From an uncultured bacterium (GTDB lineage Bacteria; Bacillota; Clostridia; Lachnospirales; Lachnospiraceae), in the NCBI GenBank assembly GCA_905214875.1, contig CAJMNR010000027.1:1-59585 (forward strand): DNA of 59,585 nucleotides. The letters run 5' to 3'. Positions 52,609 through 59,585 of the stretch are shown here, in pieces. The position numbers and the translations under genes are program-made. Numbering within the stretch: position 1 is the first letter of the stretch; each line of letters opens with the position of its first letter. The notes beneath the pieces are model-generated. The model saw only the letters and a program-made list of their open reading frames with translations. It searched no databases and was not told the origin of the DNA.

Positions 52609-53658
52609 TTAGGCTTCACTATCAATTAAGATTTTTCCTTTTACATACCCTGGTTTCTTAAACATCTCAAATGCATCTGCAATCTGGCTTAGTGGCACTT
52701 TCTTAAAGATAAAGGATTCATCAAACTTTAACTCACCGGTCTTATAGTAATATGCTGCAAGTTTCCACTCATCTCCTGGAAATGGAGCACTATATGACAT
52801 CCAGGAGCCAGTCAGTGTGAATTCCTTGCGATTCATATTCTCCCATTCTGTTACGGTAAAGCTCATCTCTTTCTTTGGTGTTCCAATAAAGCAGATACCT
52901 GCTTTGTTAGCTGCCAAAGGAAATGCCATCTTCATCGTGATCGTATTACCTGCTGTCTCATATATGTAATCAAACCCTACTCCATCTGTAAGAGCCATTG
53001 CCTTCTCATAGAAATCGCTCTCTTGCGTATTGATCACGGCTGTTGCTCCTAACTTGGTTGCAAGATCTAAACGTTCTTTTAAGATATCGAATACGACTAC
53101 TTTCTTGGCTCCGAAGATTTTCGCCCATTGCATTGTCAAAAGGCCAATCGTTCCACCACCTAAGATTGCAACGGTCTTTCCGCCTTTGTAATCCACTCTC
53201 CTAAGTCCATGAAGTGCAATCGTCGTAGGTTCAAAGAAGGCTCCTTGCTCAAAAGATACTTCATCATCAAACTTGACTGCGTTCTTTTCCGGCACAACGA
53301 CATACTCTGCAAAGCTTCCATATTCTCTTGAGCCGATAAAGCTGTAATGCTTACATAAGGAGTAATCTCCTTTTTGACAATCCTCACACTCTAAGCAAGG
53401 AACAAGAGGAACCCCTGCCACACGGTCGCCGATTTTTACTTTTGTCACACCTTCTCCAATCGCTTCCACTGTTCCGGAAAACTCATGCCCTAACACATTG
53501 GGATAGTAGTGACAAGCATCCTCGTTTACTCTAGGAATGTCGGAACCACAGATTCCTGTATACTTTACTTTGATTAAAACCTGTCCTTTTTTGGGTACTG
53601 GCTTTTCAATCTCCTCATACCGAATATCTTCTCTTGCATGTACGACTCCTGCTTTCAT
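52609..53658 (-). CDS. Zinc-dependent sugar-alcohol-phosphate dehydrogenase (GatD-like)
   Basis: A 349-residue medium-chain dehydrogenase. Catalytic zinc: YTGICGSD (Cys near 37) and LGHEFSG (His/Glu near 57-58); structural zinc: four Cys in CLECEDCQKGDYSLC. Rossmann loop AILGGGTIGLL. The set, the length and the C-terminal GYVKGKILID resemble galactitol-1-phosphate 5-dehydrogenase. Its start overlaps the preceding kinase frame by 44 bases; GGAGG lies before the ATG at 53658. Confidence 0.88.
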   Translation of the reverse strand: MKAGVVHAREDIRYEEIEKPVPKKGQVLIKVKYTGICGSDIPRVNEDACHYYPNVLGHEFSGTVEAIGEGVTKVKIGDRVAGVPLVPCLECEDCQKGDYSLCKHYSFIGSREYGSFAEYVVVPEKNAVKFDDEVSFEQGAFFEPTTIALHGLRRVDYKGGKTVAILGGGTIGLLTMQWAKIFGAKKVVVFDILKERLDLATKLGATAVINTQESDFYEKAMALTDGVGFDYIYETAGNTITMKMAFPLAANKAGICFIGTPKKEMSFTVTEWENMNRKEFTLTGSWMSYSAPFPGDEWKLAAYYYKTGELKFDESFIFKKVPLSQIADAFEMFKKPGYVKGKILIDSEA

Positions 53659-55180
53659 TGCTCATTCCTCCATTTTGATCCATTAATTCCTTCAAATTCT
53701 CATATAAAGCGAGATAGGTTTGATAGTTTCTTCCATACGTTTCTTCGTCCTTAACATTCGGTTCATACTTTTTCTTAATTTTTACTGTCATATTCACTGC
53801 CTCATCAAAGTCTTTGTAAATTCCGACTCCGACACCTGCAAGGATAGCCGCTCCAAGCGTTGTCGCTGTATCCGAGGATGGTACTACTATTGGCTTTCCG
53901 GTGATATCGGCTTTCATCTGCGTCCATAGAACAGAGTTTGCAGATCCGCCCATTGCTGCTAGCCGTTTTACTTTTACTCCTGCTTTCTCTGCCACATCTA
54001 AGTTATGTTTTAAGGCATACGCTACGCCTTCCATGGCTGCCCGCACCATATGGCCTTTTGTCTTTGTAAAATCTAATCCATAGAAGACACCTTTTGCATT
54101 CGCATTCCAGATTGGCGAACGTTCCCCCGCCATATATGGCAAGAATACGACTCCATCGCAACCTGGTTCAACTTCGTCTGCAAGCTCATTTAGCTGCATA
54201 AAAGAAGATTTTCCCGTTTCTTCTTCCCTTGTCCGTTCATAAGCTGCAAATTGCTGTTCCACCCATCGCATGACTCCGCCTCCACCAGTGGTTCCTCCTT
54301 GCAAAAGCCATTTTCCCGGTACAACATGATATCCTAGGATTAAGTTTTTCTCAGCCTGATATCTATCAAGACAGATACTCATTCCACCTGCCTGGCCACC
54401 TTGTTCCTGTGTTTCTCCTGCATGAATGACCCCTGCGCCAAGCGCTCCACATGCAGCATCTAGTCCACCGATTACTACCGGTATCCCAGGAAGTAATCCT
54501 GTCTTTCTTGATGCAGCAATCGTAACAGTACCAATTACCTGGTGACATGGGACGATCTCCGGAAGGAATTTCATTGGGATTTTAAGTTTCTTACACATTG
54601 CTTTATCCCAGGTTCCCTCCTTCATATTGAAGAAATGATATGCATAGGCTTGAGAGATATCCTGTTTTATCACTCCCGTCAGACGATAAGCAATAAAGGA
54701 ATTGGACTGTAAGATCTTATGTATCTTCTTATAAAGCTCCGGACGTTCCTTTTTGTACCAAAGAATCTTCGCAGTAGCATAGGTTGGACGGAGTTCATTT
54801 CCACAAAGTTCAAAGATGCTGTCTTTTAACTCTGTCTCATTAATCTTTTCACAAATCTCATTTGCTCTTGTGTCCATCCAGATTGGTGTTCTGCCCAGCA
54901 CCCTTCCTATATGGTCAATGGCAATTGCTGACCAGCCTTGGCCGTCAATTCCGATGCCTGCGATTTGCTCTTTCTCAACCTTTCCTTCTTTAAAAATCTT
55001 TTTTAATGCTTTACATACAGCCTTCCACCAATCTTCTGGATTCTGCTCTACCCAACCTTTCTTGGGATAATATACTGCGTATTGTTCAGATGCGGTCGCA
55101 ACTACCTCCCCATTCTCACGAAATACTGCGAGTTTACACGAACTCGTTCCTATATCAATTCCTAATAATAGCTTTTTCAT
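53615..55180 (-). CDS. FGGY-family sugar/polyol kinase (xylulokinase-like)
   Basis: A 521-residue kinase: GIDIGTSSCKLAVF (about 6-19), GIDGQGWSAIAID, GGLDAACGALGAGVI (catalytic Asp near 242), and ATP-site GGSANSVLWTQ and TTLGAAILAGVG. Start at 55180 (GAGGGG upstream). The xylulokinase-like motifs leave the substrate open: xylulose, a polyol, or fuculose are all possible. Its C-terminus (about 14 residues, RSRTCKRRYSV-type) reads into the dehydrogenase gene. It belongs with GatD- and GatY-like genes and no PTS, so it may supply the phosphorylation that PTS does elsewhere. Confidence 0.86.
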   Translation of the reverse strand: MKKLLLGIDIGTSSCKLAVFRENGEVVATASEQYAVYYPKKGWVEQNPEDWWKAVCKALKKIFKEGKVEKEQIAGIGIDGQGWSAIAIDHIGRVLGRTPIWMDTRANEICEKINETELKDSIFELCGNELRPTYATAKILWYKKERPELYKKIHKILQSNSFIAYRLTGVIKQDISQAYAYHFFNMKEGTWDKAMCKKLKIPMKFLPEIVPCHQVIGTVTIAASRKTGLLPGIPVVIGGLDAACGALGAGVIHAGETQEQGGQAGGMSICLDRYQAEKNLILGYHVVPGKWLLQGGTTGGGGVMRWVEQQFAAYERTREEETGKSSFMQLNELADEVEPGCDGVVFLPYMAGERSPIWNANAKGVFYGLDFTKTKGHMVRAAMEGVAYALKHNLDVAEKAGVKVKRLAAMGGSANSVLWTQMKADITGKPIVVPSSDTATTLGAAILAGVGVGIYKDFDEAVNMTVKIKKKYEPNVKDEETYGRNYQTYLALYENLKELMDQNGGMSNESRSRTCKRRYSV

Positions 55181-55194
55181 ACATTCTCCCCTCA

Positions 55195-56046
55195 TTATTT
55201 TGCTTTTCCAACACACCCGCAAACTTTCATTCTACTTTCTACTTGCTTCATAACTGCTGCCATTCCGACTCTTCCTAATGCTTTAGGGTCATACGTCTCT
55301 GGTTTCTCCTTTAGCAACTGTTTCTCTGCATCTGTATAGGCAACTCTAAGTTCCGTTGCAAAGTTTACCTTACAGATTCCTCGCTTCACACAATCTGCCA
55401 CATCTTCATCGCTGATTCCGGAAGCACCATGAAGTACCAATGGAATAGAGACAACATTTCGGATTGCGCTTAACCGTTCCTTATCAAGAACAGGTGTCCC
55501 GACATAGAACCCATGGGCTGTTCCGATTGCCACTGCCAAAGAATCCACACCGGTGCGTTCTACAAATTCGATTGCTTCTTTTGGATCCGTGTTCGTATCC
55601 GTATCACTTTCTAAATCGTCTTCCTTTCCTCCTACCTTGCCAAGCTCTGCTTCCACAGGAATTCCTTTCTCTTTTGCTGCAGTTACCACTTTTTTCGTCA
55701 GCGCAATATTATCTTCAAAATTCTCATGCGAACCATCAATCATAATCGAAGTATATCCTGCTGCTAATGCATGTACAGCCAGTTCATAACTGTTTCCATG
55801 GTCTAAATGCAAGCATACCGGAACTTTTGCTTTCTTTGCTTCCGCTGCTACAATTGCCTCAAATGTTTCTAATGTTCCATACTTTACGGTTGACGGCGTC
55901 GTCTGTATCATGACTGGTGCGTCTAACTCTTCAGCCGCTGCAATGACCGCTTTGACCATTTCCATGTTTTCCACGTTAAAGGCTCCGACCGCATATCCAC
56001 CTTTTTGTGCATCTAATAACATCTGTTTTGAACTTACTAATGGCAT
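55195..56046 (-). CDS. Class II ketose-1,6-bisphosphate aldolase (GatY/FbaA type)
   Basis: A 283-residue zinc aldolase: GAFNVENMEM (about 22-31), LHLDHGNSYE (metal His near 82), MIDGSHENFEDN, VEAELGKVGGKEDD, TAHGFY (about 179-184), and LHGASGISDEDV (about 207-218). Similar to GatY/KbaY tagatose-bisphosphate aldolases. It cleaves a ketose bisphosphate to glycerone phosphate and glyceraldehyde 3-phosphate. First gene of the catabolic operon, downstream of an activator-type promoter; GGAGG precedes the ATG. Confidence 0.9.
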   Translation of the reverse strand: MPLVSSKQMLLDAQKGGYAVGAFNVENMEMVKAVIAAAEELDAPVMIQTTPSTVKYGTLETFEAIVAAEAKKAKVPVCLHLDHGNSYELAVHALAAGYTSIMIDGSHENFEDNIALTKKVVTAAKEKGIPVEAELGKVGGKEDDLESDTDTNTDPKEAIEFVERTGVDSLAVAIGTAHGFYVGTPVLDKERLSAIRNVVSIPLVLHGASGISDEDVADCVKRGICKVNFATELRVAYTDAEKQLLKEKPETYDPKALGRVGMAAVMKQVESRMKVCGCVGKAK

Positions 56047-56086
56047 CCTTCATCCTCCTATGTTTTTACTATTTTTTACAGTTCTA

Positions 56087-56139
56087 ATTATACGGATTTT
56101 GCTTCTGTTTATTAGAGAGATACTTGACATATTTCTCTA
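56087..56139 (-). promoter_or_regulatory. Aldolase-operon promoter with candidate AraC operator
   Basis: Minus-strand TATAAT (56087-56092) without a good -35. A dyad TAGAGAGATA / TATTTCTCTA (56113-56122 and 56130-56139, nine of ten paired, 7-base spacer) starts 20 bases upstream of the -10, over the -35 zone. The divergent AraC gene makes a class II activation site likely. The rest of 56140-56280 shows nothing else distinct. Confidence 0.5.
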
Positions 56140-56280
56140 GTATTTGTCGTGTTTTCACAATTTTAATTGCGCGTATATTTTCATGATGTTATGATAAGTA
56201 CTATAAGACATCTGCGAGACGTAACTACTTGTTATCACCCACAAATTCATTGGCATTTACGCCTATGGAAAGGAGAACAA

Positions 56281-57150
56281 ATGCGTACCGGATATACTCA
56301 TCTAACAATTGAATTTTCTATTGAAGACGTTTCATTTTCTGCCCTTAATATCGTGTTCGAGCATTTTACGAAACCAATTCCCAAACACAGCCATAGCAGA
56401 AACAGTTTTGAAATCCACTACATTCCTTATGGAAAAGGAACCGTAATCATCAACGATCAAACCTATGAGGTTACACCCAACACACTCTATATCACTGGTC
56501 CACACGTACAGCATGAACAACTTCCTGACAAAGAGGACCCTATGGCGGAATACTGCATCTACCTTAAAATAAAACAAAAAGATTGCGCCAAAAATAATAA
56601 TACATCCAGTTCCTATATCTCATTGTTTACCAATACGCCACTTTGGTTCGGACAAGATCGCGAGGATCTTCATTCTCTGCTAAAGCAGATCTTTTATGAA
56701 TTCAAAAATGAATACAGTGGCTATATGACACAAGTTGTAACCTTATTGCAACAGTGCATCGTAAAGATCATACGAAACTACGAACATGAAAAAGAGTCAC
56801 AAAGACATTTCGCGCCATCGAGTCTGGTTGATAGCAAATACATAATTGTTGAGGAAAGCTTTCTCTATGAATTCTCCAACCTATCGTTAGAGATGTTAGC
56901 CTCAAGACTTTGCCTAAGTACAAGGCAGACTGAGCGTTTTCTAAAGGATTATTACGGAAAGACTTTCCTTCAAAAAATTTTAGAAGCCAAGATGTCTGCG
57001 GCCGCTATTCAGTTATCTGGAAGCAAGCAGCCCATTACGAACATAGCCTATGATCTTGGATATTCCTCGGTAGAACATTTTTCTCATGCATTTAAACGCT
57101 ACTATGGAATTACAGCAAGGGAATATCGCAAACAGAATCACACTTTTTAA
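56281..57150 (+). CDS. AraC-family regulator
   Basis: A 289-residue regulator: N-terminal cupin sensory domain (HSHSRNSFEIHYIPYGKG near 35-52) and C-terminal AraC domain (LEMLASRLCLSTRQTERFLKD and ITNIAYDLGYSSVEHFSHAFKRYYG). The frame opens at 56167, but AAAGGAG lies six bases before the ATG at 56281, so I start there. Divergent from the aldolase operon, so likely its sugar-responsive activator. Ligand unknown. Confidence 0.92.
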   Translation: MRTGYTHLTIEFSIEDVSFSALNIVFEHFTKPIPKHSHSRNSFEIHYIPYGKGTVIINDQTYEVTPNTLYITGPHVQHEQLPDKEDPMAEYCIYLKIKQKDCAKNNNTSSSYISLFTNTPLWFGQDREDLHSLLKQIFYEFKNEYSGYMTQVVTLLQQCIVKIIRNYEHEKESQRHFAPSSLVDSKYIIVEESFLYEFSNLSLEMLASRLCLSTRQTERFLKDYYGKTFLQKILEAKMSAAAIQLSGSKQPITNIAYDLGYSSVEHFSHAFKRYYGITAREYRKQNHTF

Positions 57151-57301
57151 GTTTCTCGCGTAAATAAAATATTCTACTATGTTTGGAAGATATTCCATTG
57201 CACGAAACTACGAAAACTCTTATGTTTATAGTAAAGAAGAAATACATTTATGAATTACATATTTCGCAATTTATGGACAAAACGTCCGGAAGGGAGCTTA
57301 T

Positions 57302-57739
57302 ATGTTAAAAGGAATACCAAAAATCTTATCACCAGAACTATTAAAAGTTTTATGCGAAATGGGGCACAGTGACCGTCTCATCATCTCCGATGGTAACTTT
57401 CCAGCCGAATCTATGGGAAAGGATGCAATTGTCATCCGTTGTGACGGACATGGCGTACCTGAAATTCTAGACGCCATCCTGCAAGTTTTCCCATTGGATA
57501 CCTATGTTGAAAAGCCAGTAAATCTAATGGAAGTAATGCCAAATGACCCTGTAGAAACTCCTATCTGGGATACTTACAAAGAAATCGTTACCAAATATGA
57601 CAGCCGTGGTGCTTCTGCCATCGGAAACATCGAACGTTTTTCTTTCTATGAGCAATCCAAAACCGCATACGCAATCATAGCAACTGGTGAATCGGCTCTT
57701 TATGCAAACATCATGTTGCAAAAAGGTGTGGTAATCTAG
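57302..57739 (+). CDS. fucU: L-fucose mutarotase FucU (RbsD/FucU family)
   Basis: Interconverts alpha and beta anomers of L-fucose. The 145-residue product carries the family pattern LKGIPKILSPELLKVLCEMGHSD (in two halves), ISDGNFPA (about 28-35), and the C-terminal AIIATGESALYANIMLQKG. It is longer than RbsD and lacks RbsD's signature, favouring FucU. GAAGGGAG lies about six bases before the ATG. It is convergent with fucI, so both likely handle fucose although not in one operon. Intergenic 57151-57301 shows no clear promoter. Confidence 0.9.
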   Translation: MLKGIPKILSPELLKVLCEMGHSDRLIISDGNFPAESMGKDAIVIRCDGHGVPEILDAILQVFPLDTYVEKPVNLMEVMPNDPVETPIWDTYKEIVTKYDSRGASAIGNIERFSFYEQSKTAYAIIATGESALYANIMLQKGVVI

Positions 57740-57762
57740 TTTTTAAATCCAAGATAAGAAAT

Positions 57763-57811
57763 ACGCTCTGTTGATGATTGCCAAATGCCATCGTCAACAG
57801 GGCGTTTTTTA
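57763..57811 (+). terminator. Intrinsic terminator of fucU
   Basis: Near-perfect 12-base stem (57763-57774 with 57794-57805), 19-base loop, then six T. Confidence 0.8.
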
Positions 57812-57871
57812 TTTTCATTTGAATCGGAATCTGTAATATGTACTTGTACGGAATGGATGAAATCCTCATTC

Positions 57872-57910
57872 CATCCAACGCTTATCTACTTTGTCGACAA
57901 GCTCAAAAGG
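57872..57910 (+). repeat. Dispersed repeat A, copy 2
   Basis: 35 of 39 bases identical to 53-91, same orientation, beyond the fucI terminator. The left palindrome arm has three substitutions, so the hairpin is weaker. Confidence 0.65.
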
Positions 57911-57940
57911 GAATCTGCATACTACAGATTCCCTCTTTTG
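57904..57940 (-). terminator. Intrinsic terminator of fucI
   Basis: Perfect 10-base stem (57908-57917 with 57925-57934), seven-base loop, TTTT on the minus strand. Confidence 0.8.
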
Positions 57941-57941
57941 A

Positions 57942-59531
57942 TTATTTAAACATATTATACAGAGGGCCAAAATTCTTACATGCTCTAAAGTCTTGTCCTT
58001 CTTTATCCATACCAAATGCATTCCATGCTGCTGGTCTGAAGATATCTTCTTCAGGAACATTATGCATAGCTACTGGAATTCGTAACATAGAACATAATGT
58101 GATTAAATCGGCACCGATATGTCCGTAACTGATTGCGCCATGGTTAGCTCCCCAGTTATTCATTACATCGTAAGCTGTCTTAAATGCACCTTCTCCAGTA
58201 GTTCTTGGAGCAAACCAAGTACATGGCCAAGTATAATCTGTTCTCTTCCATAACGTATCCGTTACTTCATCTGGAAGTTTTACCGTCCATCCTTCACAGA
58301 TTTGAAGCATAGGTCCTAAGCCTTTTACAAGGTTTAGACGAATCATCGTTGCTGGCATCTCGGCTTCCGTTACGAAACGAGAAGAAAATCCGCCGCCTCT
58401 AAAGTATCCATTGTCGGCTGCATTCCAAGTCGTAGCCTCCATGATTGCTTTTTGATCTTCTTCTGTTACGTCATACCAAGCTTTCATCGTTGCATTTCCA
58501 TTCCCATCGATTGCTTTTCCACATGCATCAAGACAAGCTGCACCGGAGTTGATTAAATGAATAAATCCGCCTGCTTCCTTAGCAACGCCTTCTAATTCAT
58601 ATCCAGTTGCTTTCTTAACAGCTTCTGGACTCCAATACGTACGCACATCGGCAAAGATCTGTGCGCGGTTTGTAAGTAACTTCATAAATAACATTCCAAG
58701 GCCATTTAATACATCATTTTCTGTTGCAAGAATGTAAGGCTCTCTTGCTCCGTTCCAGTCAAAAGAAGTATTTAATAATGCTTCTGCAAAGTCACCATTT
58801 GGATAGAAATCTGTCCATTGTCTTTGTCCCTGGAAACCAGCTGCAATCGCATTATGGCCAACTGCTTCTTCTTCGCATCCTTTAGGAAGCTTGTCATTAC
58901 CGTTCATTAAATCTTTGATGATACACATCATCTTAACGACAAATTCCCAATCCTTTTCTTTTTGTTCTGGAGATTTTTGAATCTCAGCAGGGTTCTTATC
59001 GAATCCTTCTTTACAATTTGCTTTTGTCCAAGCAAGCGCTTTTTGGAACTCTTCTTCATCATAAATGTTTTCAGACATACGACGAATGATCTCAACTTCG
59101 TCTACGGATTCTACACGCATTCCCAAATAGGATTCAATAAAGTCCGGATTAATGATGGAACCGCCGATTCCCATTGTGATAGCACCGATTTGAAGATATG
59201 ATTTTCCTCTCATTGTTGCAACTGCAACTGCTGCACGTCCAAACCGTAATAATTTTTCTTTTACATCATCAGGAATTTCCCTTTCCTCTGCATCTTGAAC
59301 ATCATGTCCATAGATACCAAAGGCAGGGAGGCCTTTTTGTGCATGAGTTGCTAATACGGAAGCAAGATATACGGCACCTGGACGTTCCGTTCCATTGAAT
59401 CCCCATACAGCCTTGATTGTATTAGGGTCCATATCCATAGTTTCAGCACCATAACACCAACATGGTGTAACAGTGAGTGTGATATCAACACCTGCTCGTT
59501 TGAATTTATCTGCACATGCTGCAGCCTCTGC
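57942..59531 (-). CDS. fucI: L-fucose isomerase, 5'-truncated
   Basis: Interconverts L-fucose and L-fuculose (Mn-dependent). The recovered part, from AEAAACADKFKRAG to the end RACKNFGPLYNMFK, covers roughly the last 530 of about 590 residues. Motifs: TVTPCWCYGAETMDMDP, AVWGFNGTERPGAVYLA, ATENDVLNGLGML, SPEAVKK, NWGANHGAISYGHIGAD and MLRIPVAMHNV. The first 60-odd residues are absent: upstream of about 59531 the sequence is no longer fucI but part of a 5S rRNA (next entry), although the frame stays open to the window edge. No kinase or aldolase specific to fuculose is adjacent. Confidence 0.92.
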   Translation of the reverse strand, partial: AEAAACADKFKRAGVDITLTVTPCWCYGAETMDMDPNTIKAVWGFNGTERPGAVYLASVLATHAQKGLPAFGIYGHDVQDAEEREIPDDVKEKLLRFGRAAVAVATMRGKSYLQIGAITMGIGGSIINPDFIESYLGMRVESVDEVEIIRRMSENIYDEEEFQKALAWTKANCKEGFDKNPAEIQKSPEQKEKDWEFVVKMMCIIKDLMNGNDKLPKGCEEEAVGHNAIAAGFQGQRQWTDFYPNGDFAEALLNTSFDWNGAREPYILATENDVLNGLGMLFMKLLTNRAQIFADVRTYWSPEAVKKATGYELEGVAKEAGGFIHLINSGAACLDACGKAIDGNGNATMKAWYDVTEEDQKAIMEATTWNAADNGYFRGGGFSSRFVTEAEMPATMIRLNLVKGLGPMLQICEGWTVKLPDEVTDTLWKRTDYTWPCTWFAPRTTGEGAFKTAYDVMNNWGANHGAISYGHIGADLITLCSMLRIPVAMHNVPEEDIFRPAAWNAFGMDKEGQDFRACKNFGPLYNMFK

Positions 59532-59585
59532 ACCCTCACAGGGGGCGATCCCCCAACTACTCTCGGCGCTATGGAGCTTGACTTC
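59532..59585 (-). rRNA. rrf: 5S rRNA 3'-portion, partial, joined to fucI
   Basis: Read on the minus strand from the window edge, the sequence GAAGTCAAGCTCCATAGCGC, then CGAGAGTAGTTGGGGG, GCCCCCTGTGAG and GGT follows 5S rRNA through its GAAGT(T/C)AAGCTC, AGCGCCGA, GTAGTTGGGGG/CCCCCTGTGAG elements. The first half of the 5S is outside the window, and the last dozen bases (normally GTAGGACG...) are replaced by fucI sequence, at a GAGGGT / GGTGCAG micro-overlap. Its joining to a coding sequence is abnormal. Confidence 0.8.

Noticed and set aside
1..59585. CRISPR arrays, phage, transposases or tRNA genes
   Set aside because: No regular spaced repeats, integrase, transposase or tRNA sequence seen on either strand.
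57942..59585. Full-length fucI running to the window edge
   Set aside because: Although the frame is open, the last 54 bases match 5S rRNA and the peptide they encode does not match the isomerase family.

Overview
The window is AT-rich, low-GC Firmicute DNA, most like a Lachnospiraceae member of the Lachnoclostridium / Clostridium phytofermentans type. The evidence is an endospore block (spoVA and spoIIA operons), a T-box-controlled valS, a secreted GH5 endoglucanase, fucose and rhamnose genes, and a pair of large proteins that from memory resemble the Lachnospiraceae families DUF5716 and DUF5717. Species assignment is inference.

Layout: (1) 0.1-5.1 kb, sporulation genes on the minus strand: spoIIAA-spoIIAB-sigF, then a sigma-G-like promoter, a 52-residue membrane peptide and spoVAA-AB, a terminator, and spoVAC-AD-AEb. 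(2) 5.3-10.6 kb, a zinc-ribbon TPR membrane protein preceded by a 50-residue ORF, then valS with a T-box leader. About 270 bp of hairpin-rich repeat DNA lies between the T-box terminator and valS. (3) 10.6-17.6 kb, a four-gene uncharacterised operon: a 1185-residue repeat protein, an actin/Hsp70-like protein, a helical-repeat protein and a coiled-coil membrane protein. (4) 17.8-28.2 kb, a GH5 endoglucanase, a CobD-like aminotransferase, a phosphoesterase plus MBL hydrolase pair, a GntR-regulated ABC exporter, and purA. (5) 28.5-31 kb, a methionine importer in which permease and binding protein are one polypeptide. (6) 31.1-37.4 kb, an AT-rich cassette of PaaK-like ligase, ACP fused to a cysteine amidase, a membrane-anchored protein and a MacB/FtsX ABC transporter, followed by a candidate structured small RNA. 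(7) 37.5-39.7 kb, a LysR regulator and two small unknowns. (8) 39.8-59.5 kb, a large sugar region.

The sugar region combines rhamnulokinase, a two-permease ABC importer and a XylFII-LytS-YesN-like sensing trio (membrane-anchored binding protein, histidine kinase, AraC-type response regulator). A catabolic operon follows: class II aldolase, FGGY kinase, GatD-like dehydrogenase, PfkB kinase and aldo-keto reductase. An AraC regulator is divergent from that operon, and fucU and fucI face each other. The enzymes fit ABC import, kinase, dehydrogenase, sugar-phosphate kinase and aldolase steps, i.e. a non-PTS galactitol/tagatose-like polyol route; the substrate is inferred.

The window ends look abnormal. 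The last 54 bases read, on the minus strand, as the 3' part of a 5S rRNA joined to the interior of fucI. The first 52 bases are far more GC-rich than everything else. Both look like assembly chimeras or rearrangement points. Two families of short dispersed repeats are also visible. The most interesting biology is the ligase/ACP-amidase/ABC cassette, the four-gene repeat-protein operon, the unclassified RNA near 37.3 kb, and the leader architecture of the spoVA operon.
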